The notes below the pieces were generated by a model. It searched no databases and was not told the origin of the DNA. It was given only the letters and a program-made list of their open reading frames with translations. This document shows positions 10,377 through 21,146 of a DNA stretch of 64,000 nucleotides, piece by piece (the stretch's first letter is position 1; the number at the start of each line of letters is the position of its first letter). Both the position numbers and the translations under genes were made by a program. The stretch spans positions 22,304,605 through 22,368,604 of the forward strand of contig OZ026598.1 in NCBI GenBank assembly GCA_964020085.1, read 5' to 3'. The stretch is from Micromussa lordhowensis (lineage: Eukaryota; Cnidaria; Anthozoa; Scleractinia; Lobophylliidae).

Positions 10377-11694
10377 TATTAGTGTAAGTCTTGTTATTCC
10401 TGACTATTCTTAGTGGGGTGGTCTGGCCCTTAGTCTTCCTTTTTATTAGTGTACCAATAAGCTTCCAGGTAGCCTTTAGATTACCTTTACATAAGTCAAA
10501 GTGCTTACAAAAATAAGCTTTCTTACTTATACTTTTAAGATAATTTAATCTATTTGAATATTTCTTAAATTCATTGACTTTTGCAGGGTCTTTAGATAAA
10601 AAATGAGTTTTATACATAGTGTGTTTAGTTTTAATAGATTTTAGGATCCCCCAAGATATCCAAGGTTTTTTAAAAAGCCTTTCTTTATCACGTGACACTT
10701 GCTTTATAGGTGCATGTTTAGCAACAATTGATTTAAGTGCATCAATAGTGCAGGTTGTTACTTCATGTAAATCTTTGCAATGGCCAGTGATAGCATTCCA
10801 GTCAATTGCATAGATGTCATGAAGATGTAGATCCGGGTTAAATTTACTATAATCCCTAAAGAATAGTTTCCTACACTGCCTTTTGGGTGATGCACCAGCC
10901 ACACAGAAAATTGGCAGATGATCTGAGATATCAACAGTTACAATCCCAGAGACCAGATTGTTAATTGTATTAGTATAAATATGGTCAATTAATGTTGCAG
11001 TATGACTAGTGATTCTGGTGGGCTTTGTAATTACTGGCAGGAGATCATAAGAATAGAGCGTGTCAATATATTGGCCTGTTTGCTGGTGCGTGTGGCATTT
11101 TAGTAGATCAATATTCATATCCCCTAAGATGTATGTATCATATTTATTAAAATTAGATTCTTTTATAAGTTCTTCAAGTTTAACTGTAAACTCATCCATA
11201 CCTGCAGATGGGTGTCTGTAGATGCATCCAATTAGAATATGCCTATTATTATTACAAGGGTCAATTTCAATCCAGCAGGATTCAACTAATGGTAAATCAA
11301 TTTTCAAATCAGGCCTAGGAATGGTTTTAAGAGCCTTATTGGCATAAATAGCCACACCACCTGCAAGAGTGGGTGAGTCAACGTGAAAAAGGTTGTAATT
11401 GAGTAATTCTGTATTAGAAATTGAGTTTGGATTCAGCCGGGTTTCAGTAATAGCTATAACATCAAACCCTGAGTCTAATGAGTATAACATATCATTCAGT
11501 AAATTCAGGTTTTTTGTCAGACTTCTTATATTACAATGAAAAAGAGAGATACCTTTGCCCTCTCTACTTGTTAAAACATTGTTCATCTTAGATATACTAT
11601 AGTAATCAGACTGTGGGTTGATAAACATAAGATCAGGGTCAGCCTCATCATTTTTATCAGGGTTAGGTAGTAGGTTATAGAAATCAGACTCCAT
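10312..11694 (-). CDS. LINE B endonuclease and linker (ORF2 N-terminal part)
   Basis: Starts at an ATG at 11694. The endonuclease fold runs from about residue 48: SLFHCNIRSLTKN, VIAITETRL, YILGDMNIDLL, ATLIDHIYTN and DISDHLPIF (catalytic SDH). A basic linker follows (SRDKERLFKKPWIS ... KKAYFCKHF), usual before the L2/CR1 reverse transcriptase. The frame ends at 10312 by an indel, after DDIADQFNKHFINVG. The reverse transcriptase continues in the next frame. Confidence 0.9.
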   Translation of the reverse strand: MESDFYNLLPNPDKNDEADPDLMFINPQSDYYSISKMNNVLTSREGKGISLFHCNIRSLTKNLNLLNDMLYSLDSGFDVIAITETRLNPNSISNTELLNYNLFHVDSPTLAGGVAIYANKALKTIPRPDLKIDLPLVESCWIEIDPCNNNRHILIGCIYRHPSAGMDEFTVKLEELIKESNFNKYDTYILGDMNIDLLKCHTHQQTGQYIDTLYSYDLLPVITKPTRITSHTATLIDHIYTNTINNLVSGIVTVDISDHLPIFCVAGASPKRQCRKLFFRDYSKFNPDLHLHDIYAIDWNAITGHCKDLHEVTTCTIDALKSIVAKHAPIKQVSRDKERLFKKPWISWGILKSIKTKHTMYKTHFLSKDPAKVNEFKKYSNRLNYLKSISKKAYFCKHFDLCKGNLKATWKLIGTLIKRKTKGQTTPLRIVRNNKTYTNNDDIADQFNKHFINVGWPISS

Positions 11695-11846
11695 TACCTC
11701 ATGAAATTTGATAGGCGAGATATTATTAACAAAGATGAATTACCTATCATCTAAATCACAAAAAGGTAATAATTGGAGTGTATCCATGGCATCGAATTTA
11801 TAAAAATTTGGAAGCTATTGATCAATACATAACATAAATGTAATTA

Positions 11847-12692
11847 TTAGCTATTACTTAACTGGTCAAGATAATCTTCAAATTCCTCATGAGTAGCGAA
11901 GACTTGAGTGGGAGACATGTCATTCACTTTGAACATGATCTTGCCATTGCTGGTCCACAAATATTTGACATTATTCGCTCGCTTGTATTCTTTAATTCTC
12001 CCGAAGAGCCTCTTCCGGTAATTCGTCAAAGACTCATTAATGTAGATTTTACTGTTTTCCGAATTGTTCGATTCAGCAACCAAAGGCAAATGACTAGAGT
12101 TCTTTCCAACCAAGTTCTTTCGTTTTTTGTACACTTCCTCCCTCTTCTCCCTTCGGAGGAATTTGACAATCAAACGATTTTTTACTTTCCGTGTGTCAGG
12201 AAGCTTATGGGCTATTGCAATGTCGCTGTCATCAATTTCTACTCCAATAAGGGAACCAATTTCTTTGACAATCTGATTAGGGTTGTCTTGAGCCCTCATT
12301 GGGACGCCAGTAACTTCCAAACAATCTCTTCGCAAGTATTGCTGCGTTTCATCGGGTGAGCATTCAATGCGATAAAGAGTGTCCTCGTGCTTACGTGTCG
12401 TTTGTGCCAGGTCATCCCGTTTCTCTTCAAGTAAATCTGTGATCTCCTTGTATTTATTATCAAGCTTCATTGTGTCACCTTTTGAACTTTGGAGAGCTTC
12501 GATGACAGTGTCATATTTCTTCGATATAAAGTCCTGGGATCGTTCTATAACATCGCACCTTTCGGTCAGTAGCTTGATACTCGATTTTAACGTTTGAATC
12601 TCTGCCTTGATTTCCCGCCGAATACTAGGTAGAAATTCATCTTTCCACATTCCTCTCAATTGATCAGCACTTAGATACATTTCAGTAGACAT
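11847..12692 (-). CDS. LINE B ORF1 protein (coiled coil)
   Basis: 281 codons from an ATG at 12692. The N-terminal half is a coiled coil (EIQTLKSSIKLLTERCDVIE, ITDLLEEKRDDL). The middle has an RRM-like stretch (RDCLEVTGVPMRAQDNPNQI, IAIAHKLPDTRKVKNRLIVK). The C-terminal third is basic (NYRKRLFGRIKEYKRANN). This arrangement is common in ORF1 proteins of aquatic L2/CR1-type LINEs, thought to bind element RNA. It is intact, about 150 bp upstream of ORF2. Confidence 0.82.
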   Translation of the reverse strand: MSTEMYLSADQLRGMWKDEFLPSIRREIKAEIQTLKSSIKLLTERCDVIERSQDFISKKYDTVIEALQSSKGDTMKLDNKYKEITDLLEEKRDDLAQTTRKHEDTLYRIECSPDETQQYLRRDCLEVTGVPMRAQDNPNQIVKEIGSLIGVEIDDSDIAIAHKLPDTRKVKNRLIVKFLRREKREEVYKKRKNLVGKNSSHLPLVAESNNSENSKIYINESLTNYRKRLFGRIKEYKRANNVKYLWTSNGKIMFKVNDMSPTQVFATHEEFEDYLDQLSNS

Positions 12693-13029
12693 AACTTCCT
12701 TATATATTGATTGCGTTTGTAGATTTCAAACGAGCAGATCAGAGCACATGTCATGCCACGCCGCCATGATTATGCAAATTCGACCACAAGTTTTAATAGG
12801 GATTTGACTATACTCCTGATGTTTTGACATTCATACAAGGCACTTACATGTAAGTGATGCACTCCAAATCAAGGCTCTACTATTGCAAAATTACAGAGGA
12901 CCTTCACTTTTTGGTTGGGAGCCTTTGATCTGTAGAGCAAAACTTGCTCTTTACAATTAACAAGCTTCCCCAACCACTTAAAAGGCAGTTGCATGTAAGG
13001 GAGCAACTTAAGGAGTTGCAAAGGAGCTT

Positions 13030-13160
13030 AAAAAAAGGCTTCAACAGGAATTGAACCTATGATCAAGTGGTTGCAATGCACTCTGATATACCAATGAGCT
13101 ATCAAGCTATTTGGGAGCTGGTCAACTAAGAGTTATGTCCTGTAAGAGGTGAATGAATGT
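13030..13160 (-). mobile_element. tRNA-derived SINE remnant
   Basis: Read on the minus strand, TAGCTCATTGGTATA (13101..13087) resembles an RNA polymerase III A box and GGTTCAATTCC (13057..13047) a B box, 30 bp apart as in a tRNA. The flanks do not complete a cloverleaf with paired acceptor arms, so I call a SINE head, not a tRNA gene. It lies in the large intron of the SAM-domain gene. Confidence 0.6.
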
Positions 13161-13358
13161 CACAGAATATGTGAAATTTCATAAAAATCATCAGCATTGC
13201 AGGCATGAAATAATTTGAGGGGTTTGTAAGGTGGAAGTTTAAGGCAGCAACAACAATTATCACCTAACTAATTATCACTTATAACATTTCATTATACCTT
13301 AATAATTATCACCTACATTGTATCACCATACAGTAGCAGAATCATTATGTTCACTCAC

Positions 13359-15609
13359 TTTTCCTTCAGCACGCCTCATTTCAGCCAGCAAAAATTTGTT
13401 TAGTTCATTGTATTTTATGTTGATTGCTTGAGCAGTCATGTCCTTTTTTGATAGCTCAAGCAATTGCTTCTTTGATATTTCCTGACTCTTTTTCGGGGTG
13501 GAAGTTGCCACTGGATCCTTTGAGGTTTCAACAAGGTCATCCTCATCAACAGGTACATGTACTTTTGAATTCTTCTTGCCAGTCTGAAAGGGTGTAGACA
13601 TGTCATCACCAACACCACTGTTTGACAGAAAGAAAAAACAATAGGAAAAAAATCCCAAAAACTCTAGGAGCAAACTACCTGCATTGTTGGTTAAAAGATT
13701 GTACATTTTCTTGATTTTTCCCCAATTTTTTCAATACAGCAGCCTACTGCAAAACTTTGAGACAACCCTGTTTCCATAAGAGTCATTACATTGAAAGGGA
13801 ATTAAAGTGTCACATTGATTTTGTGCTGTTTAGCAATAACAGTTAGATACAGTTGACGAGGTGAGACGAGACGAGACGAGACGAGACGAGACGAGACGAG
13901 ACGAGACGAGACGAGACGAGACGAGATAAGGGGTGAGCAAGAAAGCAAAATGATACATGTAAATGTAACATGTTGGAAAACAATATTGTGCATTTTCTAT
14001 CATTACCATTTTTTAGCTTCTCAATGGCACTGACAAACTTGATTTGCCAGCACACAGGAATTGCAATTGAGTCCAAAAATTTGTGATTGTTGGCCAACAA
14101 TTGAAGATCCGTCAAAGAGTGAAACTGAAATTGAAAAGAACAAATTCAGAGGGTGTGTGTACATGTACATGTAGTTGTGGTCATCTCGGCTAAAAAGGAA
14201 AAACTAAGCTGAGTTTGCTTTGAGACATGAAGAGATAATAAAAGTATTCTTAAAACGGTCGGTTGTGAAGCGTGGTACATTAAAAGGTAGCATGCACCTT
14301 AACAAATATGTAGTTTCATATGTTGCTGGTAGTAATTTATAAAGGCAGTGATTGTTACTATTTTCAATATGTAAGTAAATAAGTGATTCAGTTTTTTCAC
14401 TGCGATATGTATTTATGTATAAATAAACTTAAAACCAAACTTCAAACTTCAAACCAGTCATGGGGTGATAACACTTCCGGTCATAAGAACAATGTTTACT
14501 AGTGAGCTCATTGCCACCTCCATTATTCTGACACAAGTTGCTGCATTTATCAGTAGATGCTTGTCTACACTTGACCAGCAATAAGTACAATATGTATGTT
14601 CATGACAACTGTGCTGGTTTACAAGGATTTCCAGTGCAGTGCACCTATCAATGACAAGCCGGCGAGGGGGAGGGGGGGAAGCAGGACATAGGGCGGGGAT
14701 TTGACACTTTCCAAAAACATGCTATTAAATTCCCTACCCCTGGGCAAAAATGTGAGGTTAAATATAACTGAAATTCCACACCTCGGGAAATGATTTGTGG
14801 TTACAGGCATTAAAAAAATTCAAATATTCCCTACCCCCAGGACAGCAAGATAATTCAAATGCCCTACCCGGCCAAAGCGATCAATCAAATTCCTGCCCTA
14901 TGCCCTTCCCTGAGCAAAAATGTGAGGTGAAATATAACTGAAATTCCACACCTCGGGAAATGATTTGTGGTTATAGGCATGAAAAAATTCAAATATTCCT
15001 TACCCCCAGGAGAGCAAGATAATTCAAATGCCCTACCCCCGGGCCAAAACGATCAATCAAATCCCTGCCCTATGCCCTGCCTCCCTCACCCCCCGCCAGC
15101 TTGACAGTGATACATGTAGGTGCATAAAGTGGTGATAATTTCCCGGCCACTGATATTGATGATGTTATGTTTGATTTCATGTTTGACCCTTTAACTGTAC
15201 ATAAATTTCGGTGTATGATCGAAACATCATCGGATCTTCCTCAAAAGTCTTTTGCAATCTTCGGTTATCTTCGGAAAATGTTCTGAGATATATCAAGTTC
15301 AACACTCGATGAAAAATTTCACATCTCTATAAATGCGCTCCCATGTATTTTTCTCCATACGTTTCTATGTATGTAAGTTTGTCTCTGTGTATAAAAGCTT
15401 CTGTAAGCTTATGTATCGATCATAAAAGGCTATATCGATAGGAGGTTCGAAACCGAACATCACAGAGTTAATAGAGATTCAGTTCTCATGTTAACTAACT
15501 ATCTCTGAGTCCAATGTAAGAGAGATTGAAAACTTACCTTGTTGTCTTCCACGATTAGTTTCGTCAACTGGGAAAGACCATGCTTTTCCAAAAACTCCTT
15601 TGCGTCCAT
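13359..15609 (-). CDS. 5' exons (1-3) of a SAM-domain protein gene
   Basis: Exon 1 is 15538..15609. Its ATG gives MDAKEFLEKHGLSQLTKL, with donor gtaagt. Exon 2 is 14007..14124, with acceptor ..caatttcag, and encodes LTDLQLLANNHKFLDS...KFVSAIEKLKN. Together they read as a compact sterile alpha motif (SAM) domain, a helical protein- or RNA-interaction module. Exon 3 is 13359..13617, with acceptor ..ctgtcaaacag and donor gtgagt. It encodes a polar linker with a proline/threonine patch and a lysine-rich helix (SKKDMTAQAINIKYNELNKF). Exon 2 ends in phase 1 while exon 3 needs phase 2, so one small exon between them is unseen or a splice site is misplaced. Exon 3 ends in phase 0 and fits exon 4 at 2608. 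The gene starts head to head with the tnp2-like gene, 200-350 bp away. Confidence 0.65.
13859..13928. repeat. (GAGAC)n pentanucleotide microsatellite
   Basis: About 13 perfect copies of the ACGAG/GAGAC unit lie in the intron between exons 2 and 3 of the SAM-domain gene. Confidence 0.97.
14727..15085. repeat. Direct tandem duplication, unit about 180 bp
   Basis: The block from GGGCAAAAATGTGAGG through CCCTGCCCTATGCCC is present twice, about 14727-14905 and 14906-15085, at roughly 90 percent identity by eye. The duplicated sequence carries several CCCTACCCC-type runs. It lies inside the first intron of the SAM-domain gene. Confidence 0.85.
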
Positions 15610-15803
15610 ATTTTATTTACCGACCTGACAAATTTAGGAAATTAACGATGTCAATCCGGCAAGCGATCGCAACAGATTTCATACCGCAATCGAGTTTACC
15701 AAGCTAAATGATATGGATTTTCTAGAAGAATTCGATACTAAGCATAAGCAAAGACAATTACTTACGTCTTTCTGTGGGTTAATAGGCTAAAAATGCTAAA
15801 TAA

Positions 15804-17262
15804 ATGCAAACAATATTCAGCCGTTGCTGCTCAGGCCGCCAGTGGAAGATTCGAAAAGCGCGGGAATACGCAGTGGGATATCAAACCTCATTATCAATAC
15901 ATAATCTCGTTCCGAGAACGAGGTTTCTGTTCCACGTGGACGAGAATGGCAATATGTCTTCACAAGCTTTCTGTTTCTGTAATAACTGTCGCGGTGAAGT
16001 TCGTTGTCATCGAACAACAATACAGCGGCACTTTGAAAGGGATATTGTTAGTGGTAGTTTGGAGAGTAATGATGTTAGCTCTGCAACTCAGGCCACCGAA
16101 AGTGAATGTGGTGTCGAACAGGGTCAAAGGAGAAGTCCTGATGGCTTCAGCGACAGAACATCTGAAGAATGTCACGATTTCTTTGGTAGTGGGAATTTGA
16201 GTGGTTCGTACAGTGATGATGAAGGGCTTAACCTTGGCGATTCGCTCGATGCCTTTAGGGATGACACATACAGTGTTCAATCAGCACCAGAACTAGATAT
16301 CACCGGCTTTCTTTTGCGGCATTTAAAGAGCAAAATCGAAAATGGAATGTCCCTGGAAGCAACAATGGAAGGGTTACGGAATCTCTATGAACTTCTGAAG
16401 GATGACCGCATTCCACATGACAACTGGAAAACAGTAATTAAATACTTGAAGGGGCTTGGTTACGAGGATGCTCGAATTTACAAAATTTGTTTTGGCAAGG
16501 ATCACGTGACTATGATGGATTATAAAGAGTGTTGTGTTGATTGTGGAAAGGAATGGAAAGATGGTGTGGATTATTATGTCCTTGGTTTCTGCTTTGAAGA
16601 TACATTCATAGATAATGAATACTTGCTTCGTCACATGGCACACTGGAAAGAAAAAGATCAGTGGTTGAACCAGGATGGAGCAACTACAAACTTCAAAGAA
16701 ATTTGGCATGGGTTGCGTTTCAAGGAACTCTCCTACTTTTGGGACCATGCAAAGGAGACTCCACTGCCAGGCCTTTGCCCAAACTGTGTTACAATTTTCC
16801 CTGTTGAATTCATACAGGCACATAACCCAAGAAGAGGAGATTCTCTCTCAGTGACCTGCAATGAGTGTTTTGAGGAAGTTAGGATTACTGCTAACATCAT
16901 GAAAGGGTGTCCTCTGAACCAAGCATACATCTTTCATGAAGACGGCTTCAATGCCTTTACCAAAAAGACAAGAAGTATTTCTACAATTCAAATAGCAAGT
17001 GCTTGTATAACCAAAGAGGAAAGGTCACATGGAGAGTCAGTTCAAGTATATAGCTTTGTACCCACATGCTACATTGAGGAAGGCATTGTTCACAAAATGG
17101 ATGCTTTCTTTAAACCACTCATAGATGATGTCAAGAAATATTACATCCAAGGAATACCAGTGTCATTAAATGAGAATCTTCAGGTGGGTGATGACATTAT
17201 TGAAGAGGGCATTTACACAGCAGACATAAAGGCACATGGAGAGATTACACTGTATTGTTCAG
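15804..17262 (+). pseudogene. tnp2/CACTA-like transposase gene, exon 1
   Basis: Open from an ATG at 15804; a second ATG at 15954 starts MSSQAFCFCNNCRGEV and may be the true start. The N terminus has a Cys-rich putative zinc finger (CFCNNC...CHRTTIQRHF), usual for animal tnp2-like transposases. An acidic serine-rich linker follows (SGSYSDDEGLNLGD). After it come paired cysteines (CCVDCGKEW, GLCPNC, VTCNEC) and a compact domain ending GEITLYCS. The donor is CAG|gtaatt at 17262, phase 1, and joins in frame to GGKCGCRRCR of exon 2. This exon is intact, but downstream exons carry frameshifts and an insertion, so the gene as a whole is dead. Confidence 0.75.
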
Positions 17263-17321
17263 GTAATTATACACTTGTCTTTATTACTTAGGTGGTTCCC
17301 AGGTAGAACAAAAAGAAGTAT

Positions 17322-17430
17322 CTTTTCATTTCAGGCATACATGATGTGCAAGCAAATCCAATAAACTCATGAAAGGATTAACTATTGGATCTGCTTGCAT
17401 ATCATGTATGCCTGAAAATGAAATGAAATG
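17322..17430. repeat. Hairpin (imperfect 40-bp inverted repeat)
   Basis: CAGGCATACATGAT...GCAAGCAAATCCAAT is mirrored by ATTGGATCTGCTTGC...ATCATGTATGCCTG, with a loop of about 20 bp. It is a MITE-like foldback in the first intron of the tnp2-like gene. The flanks do not show an obvious target duplication. Confidence 0.8.
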
Positions 17431-18474
17431 CACAGACAAGTAAATCTTGGCAACTCCCTAGAGACACAAACTGCTTAGACTTTTACCTTTGCTGTGATCT
17501 GATCATGTGCTACAGAATAGCAGAAAATTTATGTCAAAAACATTACTTGTTGCCATCATGCCACACGCTTTGCTACATCATTGAGTTGTGGTGGGGAAGT
17601 ACACATGAAAACTATTTAAATGGCCCTTGGAGATTGTTTCTTAAGACACTCGATGTTCCCTAAGGGGATGCCAAGGGGAACATCAAGGGATCTTGACAGG
17701 TTATGGTTAACTTATTTAAATAATGTGTAGTTCCAGAAAATATCCATTTCCATCCCATGGAAGGTTAATGGAAATCCCAAGGGGGAGAGGGTTCTCCAAA
17801 GCCCAATTGTTTGAATGAAAGTATGGCACTAAAATGGAATTTAAGGAGGGGTGGGGGAGGGGTGAATTTAACAAAACCATGGAAGGGGTATGGCTATTTT
17901 CTGGAACAACACAATATCATCCAGTAAATGTTACTGACATCTTATGGATGATTGCATTATTTGATAGAATAAACCTGCAATCATACTCTCCCTCTCTGTT
18001 ATTAGATGCGGGAAGGAGGGCATGATACATTAACTTGTCAGATCATACGTTTTAAAACCAGATTCTTGTTTTTTCTCTGATTGGTCGAGAAGCAATACTT
18101 ATGATTTGCTGTCTTCTGATTAGCTGTCATATCTCAACGAAAACTTTTATATTAACACAGCGAAGTTTTCCGGCGAACCCTGGTTGGCTCATACTGTATA
18201 GTAAATGACACTTCAACCACAATCCACCGTAAGGAAAAAGATGGTGACTAGTGCATTTACCTATAATGCTAAGTTGCGCATGAAAACTCTAAAAGAACGT
18301 GTAAAAATACAAACAAAAATTGTAATTAAGTCATTAAAACTCGAAAAGAGCAATGTTGTTAGGATAGGAATGACTACCATTAAATCATATCTTTCTATGT
18401 GTGCAGAAGGCTTACATGTAGTATGGTTCGCAAGGTATTGTGGTAAAATGTACAGCCATCATCTTTTTCCTTAC
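17431..18474. other. Intron 1 of tnp2-like gene, no gene recognised
   Basis: Noncoding sequence with a purine-rich patch near 17760-17870 (GGGGGAGAGG, GGGGTGGGGGAGGGG). No exon is supported on the plus strand. Confidence 0.5.
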
Positions 18475-18598
18475 CGTGGATTGCTACAGTGTTGTCATCA
18501 ACCGTGTAAAGTGGCTCTCGCCTGAGTTCATATTCATCACCTATCTCCGGTGTCCAAATTCCTTGATATTCATGGTACCCTCCAGTGAAAGAATTCAC
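18475..18598 (-). CDS. Orphan exon with HIRAN-like domain
   Basis: This minus-strand exon is bounded by acceptor ..gtattacag and donor gtaagg. It encodes FTGGYHEYQGIWTPEIGDEY followed by ELRREPLYTVDDNTVAIHG. The pattern of a short strand, GYH, WTPxIGDE, xxREPxxxxDxxAVAV is the start of a HIRAN-type domain, often found in uncharacterised cnidarian proteins and in DNA-repair helicases. It is antisense inside the first intron of the tnp2-like gene, with no partner exon that I can identify. It may be a captured gene fragment or an exon of a minus-strand gene. Confidence 0.6.
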
Positions 18599-19419
18599 CT
18601 GTAATACGGTTTCACTTGTTGATTCCTTTTCTGCCACAATCTTCTCCTCAAGCCAACGTAATGAACTTTACACTGTCTGCTTACTGCCTTACAATGGTAC
18701 TGTAAATTTAACCACATACATCTGATAATTCATTTCCATCCACAGCAACTGTCATAAAGAGTGTTAACTTTTCCTGAGCTGATCCAATCATGCATGTAGT
18801 AATGGATAAATGAGTGGGCAATTGATTTGCCCTGTTATTGTGTAGCTATAGCTTGCAATGATGGCTACTGATTGTCAGTACATGTAGCTCTTGTTCTAGA
18901 CTTTGCCCTAGCTGTAGGGAAGGCAAATGATGTGATCTTGCCATTACAACTCCGCACCCCAAAATGGCAAACAGCATTAACAGATTAATCATCCGTGAAA
19001 TATCTTGAGCTAATTTTTTTTGCATACTAACTGTTGATGCAAAAAGGCCTAAGAAACTTGTCAACATTGTTTTGCATTTTGGTCTGACATTATCAACCCA
19101 AAGAAATACTGTACATTTCAACTATGTGCCCTCTGTGTTAAGAGCTAGAACTATGTTTTGGCTAGAAATGCACTTGATATGTTTTGTTACAATGAAGTTT
19201 GGATTTATCTTCATATATGTCCACTTTTTAAAAGCGTTTTGTTATTAGAGTCAACAAAATCATGTTTACTTCCATTCATATCCAATTTATATTGTACCTC
19301 TATTAACTAAAGCAGCCACTTTTCAAAGTCCCAAGGATGGCTGCTTAATAGAGGCCAGACTGTAGTTCATGACTGCAATAACAATGCATTCACCTGTGAG
19401 GTCATTAATGTGTTTACAG
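18599..19419. other. Rest of intron 1 of tnp2-like gene
   Basis: I see no convincing gene, RNA or repeat in this stretch. It ends at the acceptor ..gtgtttacag before exon 2. Confidence 0.5.
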
Positions 19420-19942
19420 GTGGGAAATGTGGATGCAGACGATGCCGTGTGAGTGGAACATACATTCCAGCAAAACGTCATTATTATTATGGGGACTTTA
19501 GAAGGAGGTTCAGGCACAGGGAAGAACTTAGAACTGTGGCATATCATTTAGACAAGGGCAAACAATGTGATGGAGCCTTAACTAAAACCCAGAGAAAGCA
19601 AATCCAAACTGCATCTGGAGTTTCTGGTGTCCGCTGTTTATTTGAGTTGTACCATCTCTATGGGTTTGATCCAATAAAGGACATGACAGTTGACAGAATG
19701 CACCTTGTGTTCAACATGTTGAAGAGGGAATTCCTTGACAAACTCTGGGCTGATCTGGAGGAAAACATTAATGTTGATGTCAATCAACGTGACCCTGCTG
19801 TCGGGGGACTACTGCTCCATGGAGATTTCTCGGATTCTTTGAAATATGTCAACTGGACAACTGAGCAGAGGGCTGGTGGTGTGGCCAAAATGAAGCACTT
19901 GAAAGACAAACTGGGTGGCTGGAAACATGCCGAGTTTTTAAA
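19420..19942 (+). pseudogene. tnp2/CACTA-like transposase gene, exon 2
   Basis: Begins after ..tttacag and is in phase with exon 1. It encodes GGKCGCRRCRVSGTYIPA (Cys-rich turn), then SGVSGVRCLFELYHLYGFDP and MTVDRMHLVFNMLKREF, hallmarks of the tnp2 catalytic region: an acidic residue followed by His in the DxxHxxxN arrangement of plant and animal CACTA transposases. It closes with VGGLLLHGDF and EQRAGGVAKMKHLKDKLGGW. The donor is AA|gtaagc at 19942, phase 2. A diverged second copy of the same region is present at 34250-34555. Confidence 0.78.
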
Positions 19943-21146
19943 GTAAGCACATGTAACCTGATTTACGTGTATAATTGTAACATGTCGATGCATACAAATA
20001 CATAATGTGTGGATTTTGTTTTGCTTCCTTGCCACACTATGTCAGCAGCTAACTTGAGCAGTTTAAGGCCTGGTTCAGGAATGTAAAGTGGAAATATGGT
20101 TGGATAGCTTTATCTCTTGTTATATTTGTTTTACCAAGCTGAACTTTTCCCTGATTATAAAACTCGACGTCCTGCCTTGCCTTAACATATTATCTTGACC
20201 ACGTGAGTTGCGTGATCATTTTTTGAAATCTGCAAATAGGCAAATTGGTGCCGAATTCTCAGCCTATTAATCAAGAAATGAGCGTTTGATGTAAATTGAA
20301 ATTATCTACCTTGCTATTTTTGGAATGATCTTCCTTGATTTCGTTTTCAGAAGATATAAATGATCAAAGGTCAAATTTTGTTGAAAAAGACGACCTTTCA
20401 CCCTATAAAATTTTTCTGTGAAAAGAGGGATGGTCATTCCTTTTTCAATAAAAGTCACGTGACCTGTCAGAAGTACCAATTCTACTTAAAAATGTTCAGG
20501 ACGCTAAAACCTAACTGTGTGCTAAATCTGATTCCATTGCTATTTATACCTTCAAAACTATGACTGATAAATTATTTTTATTGGTAAAAGGCTTTGACCC
20601 TGGCCTTAAACTACTTGAGAAGTAGTTTTGTCAGTCTGTTTGTGTATTTACAGGAACATTATGTTGCATATTTTGTAGCTAATTTGAGGTAAAGCTTGCA
20701 CACAGTAGGGACCCATCTCATCCAGGGGTGTTAATAAATAACAGAACTTTGCAGGCTAATTAAACAATCCAGCCAGCTTTTCTTAATTTCACACTTTTAA
20801 TTTATGATAATTCTTTATTTTTTAGTCAATAGTTCTACAGCTGGGATCATTACGTACCCAGCAAGGAATGGGTTACCCAGTTATAATTTTTATTTGAAGT
20901 TTGTAGGTCCCTGAGACCTTCTCTCTTCCAGGCACATGAACTGTATTTCCAATTTCTTTATTGTGGGATCATGCAGAACTTTAGGAACTATAAATAATTA
21001 GAGGCTGTGATGATATAAGTGATGATGTGGAAACATTGTTGGTGTTGTTATTGTTTTGTATCTTTGGTTTGATTTTATATTGCAAATTTACCAATTGCAC
21101 CACAGCAATATCAATACAATGTAGATTATTTTTTTTACTTTTCCAG
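19943..21146. other. Intron 2 of tnp2-like gene
   Basis: A+T-rich sequence with no gene recognised. It ends in a strong polypyrimidine tract and acceptor (..ttttacttttccag). Confidence 0.5.

Larger units (their letters stand above)
8255..12780 (-). mobile_element. LINE B, near full-length L2/CR1-like retrotransposon
   Basis: Minus strand: ORF1 (12692..11847), endonuclease (11694..10312), reverse transcriptase (10376..8712), then a 3' UTR ending in an A/T-rich tail near 8255-8320. A short inverted repeat (GTGGCCAGTTA...TAACTGGCCAC, about 8309-8361) may form a 3' stem-loop. ORF2 is broken by one frameshift, at about 10320-10376. The element is a different clade from LINE A (YRPISTLSPF, FRKGYSTEQAI, GIPQGSTLGPLLFLLYIND, FADD). 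Its 3' tail abuts the 5' end of LINE A, so the two stand head to tail in the same intron. Confidence 0.9.

Noticed and set aside
13030..13160. Functional tRNA gene
   Set aside because: A and B boxes are present but the acceptor and anticodon stems do not pair; a SINE head fits better.
15817..16823. Minus-strand frames opposite the tnp2-like exon 1
   Set aside because: Mirror frames of a well-supported coding exon, no splice sites or family motifs.
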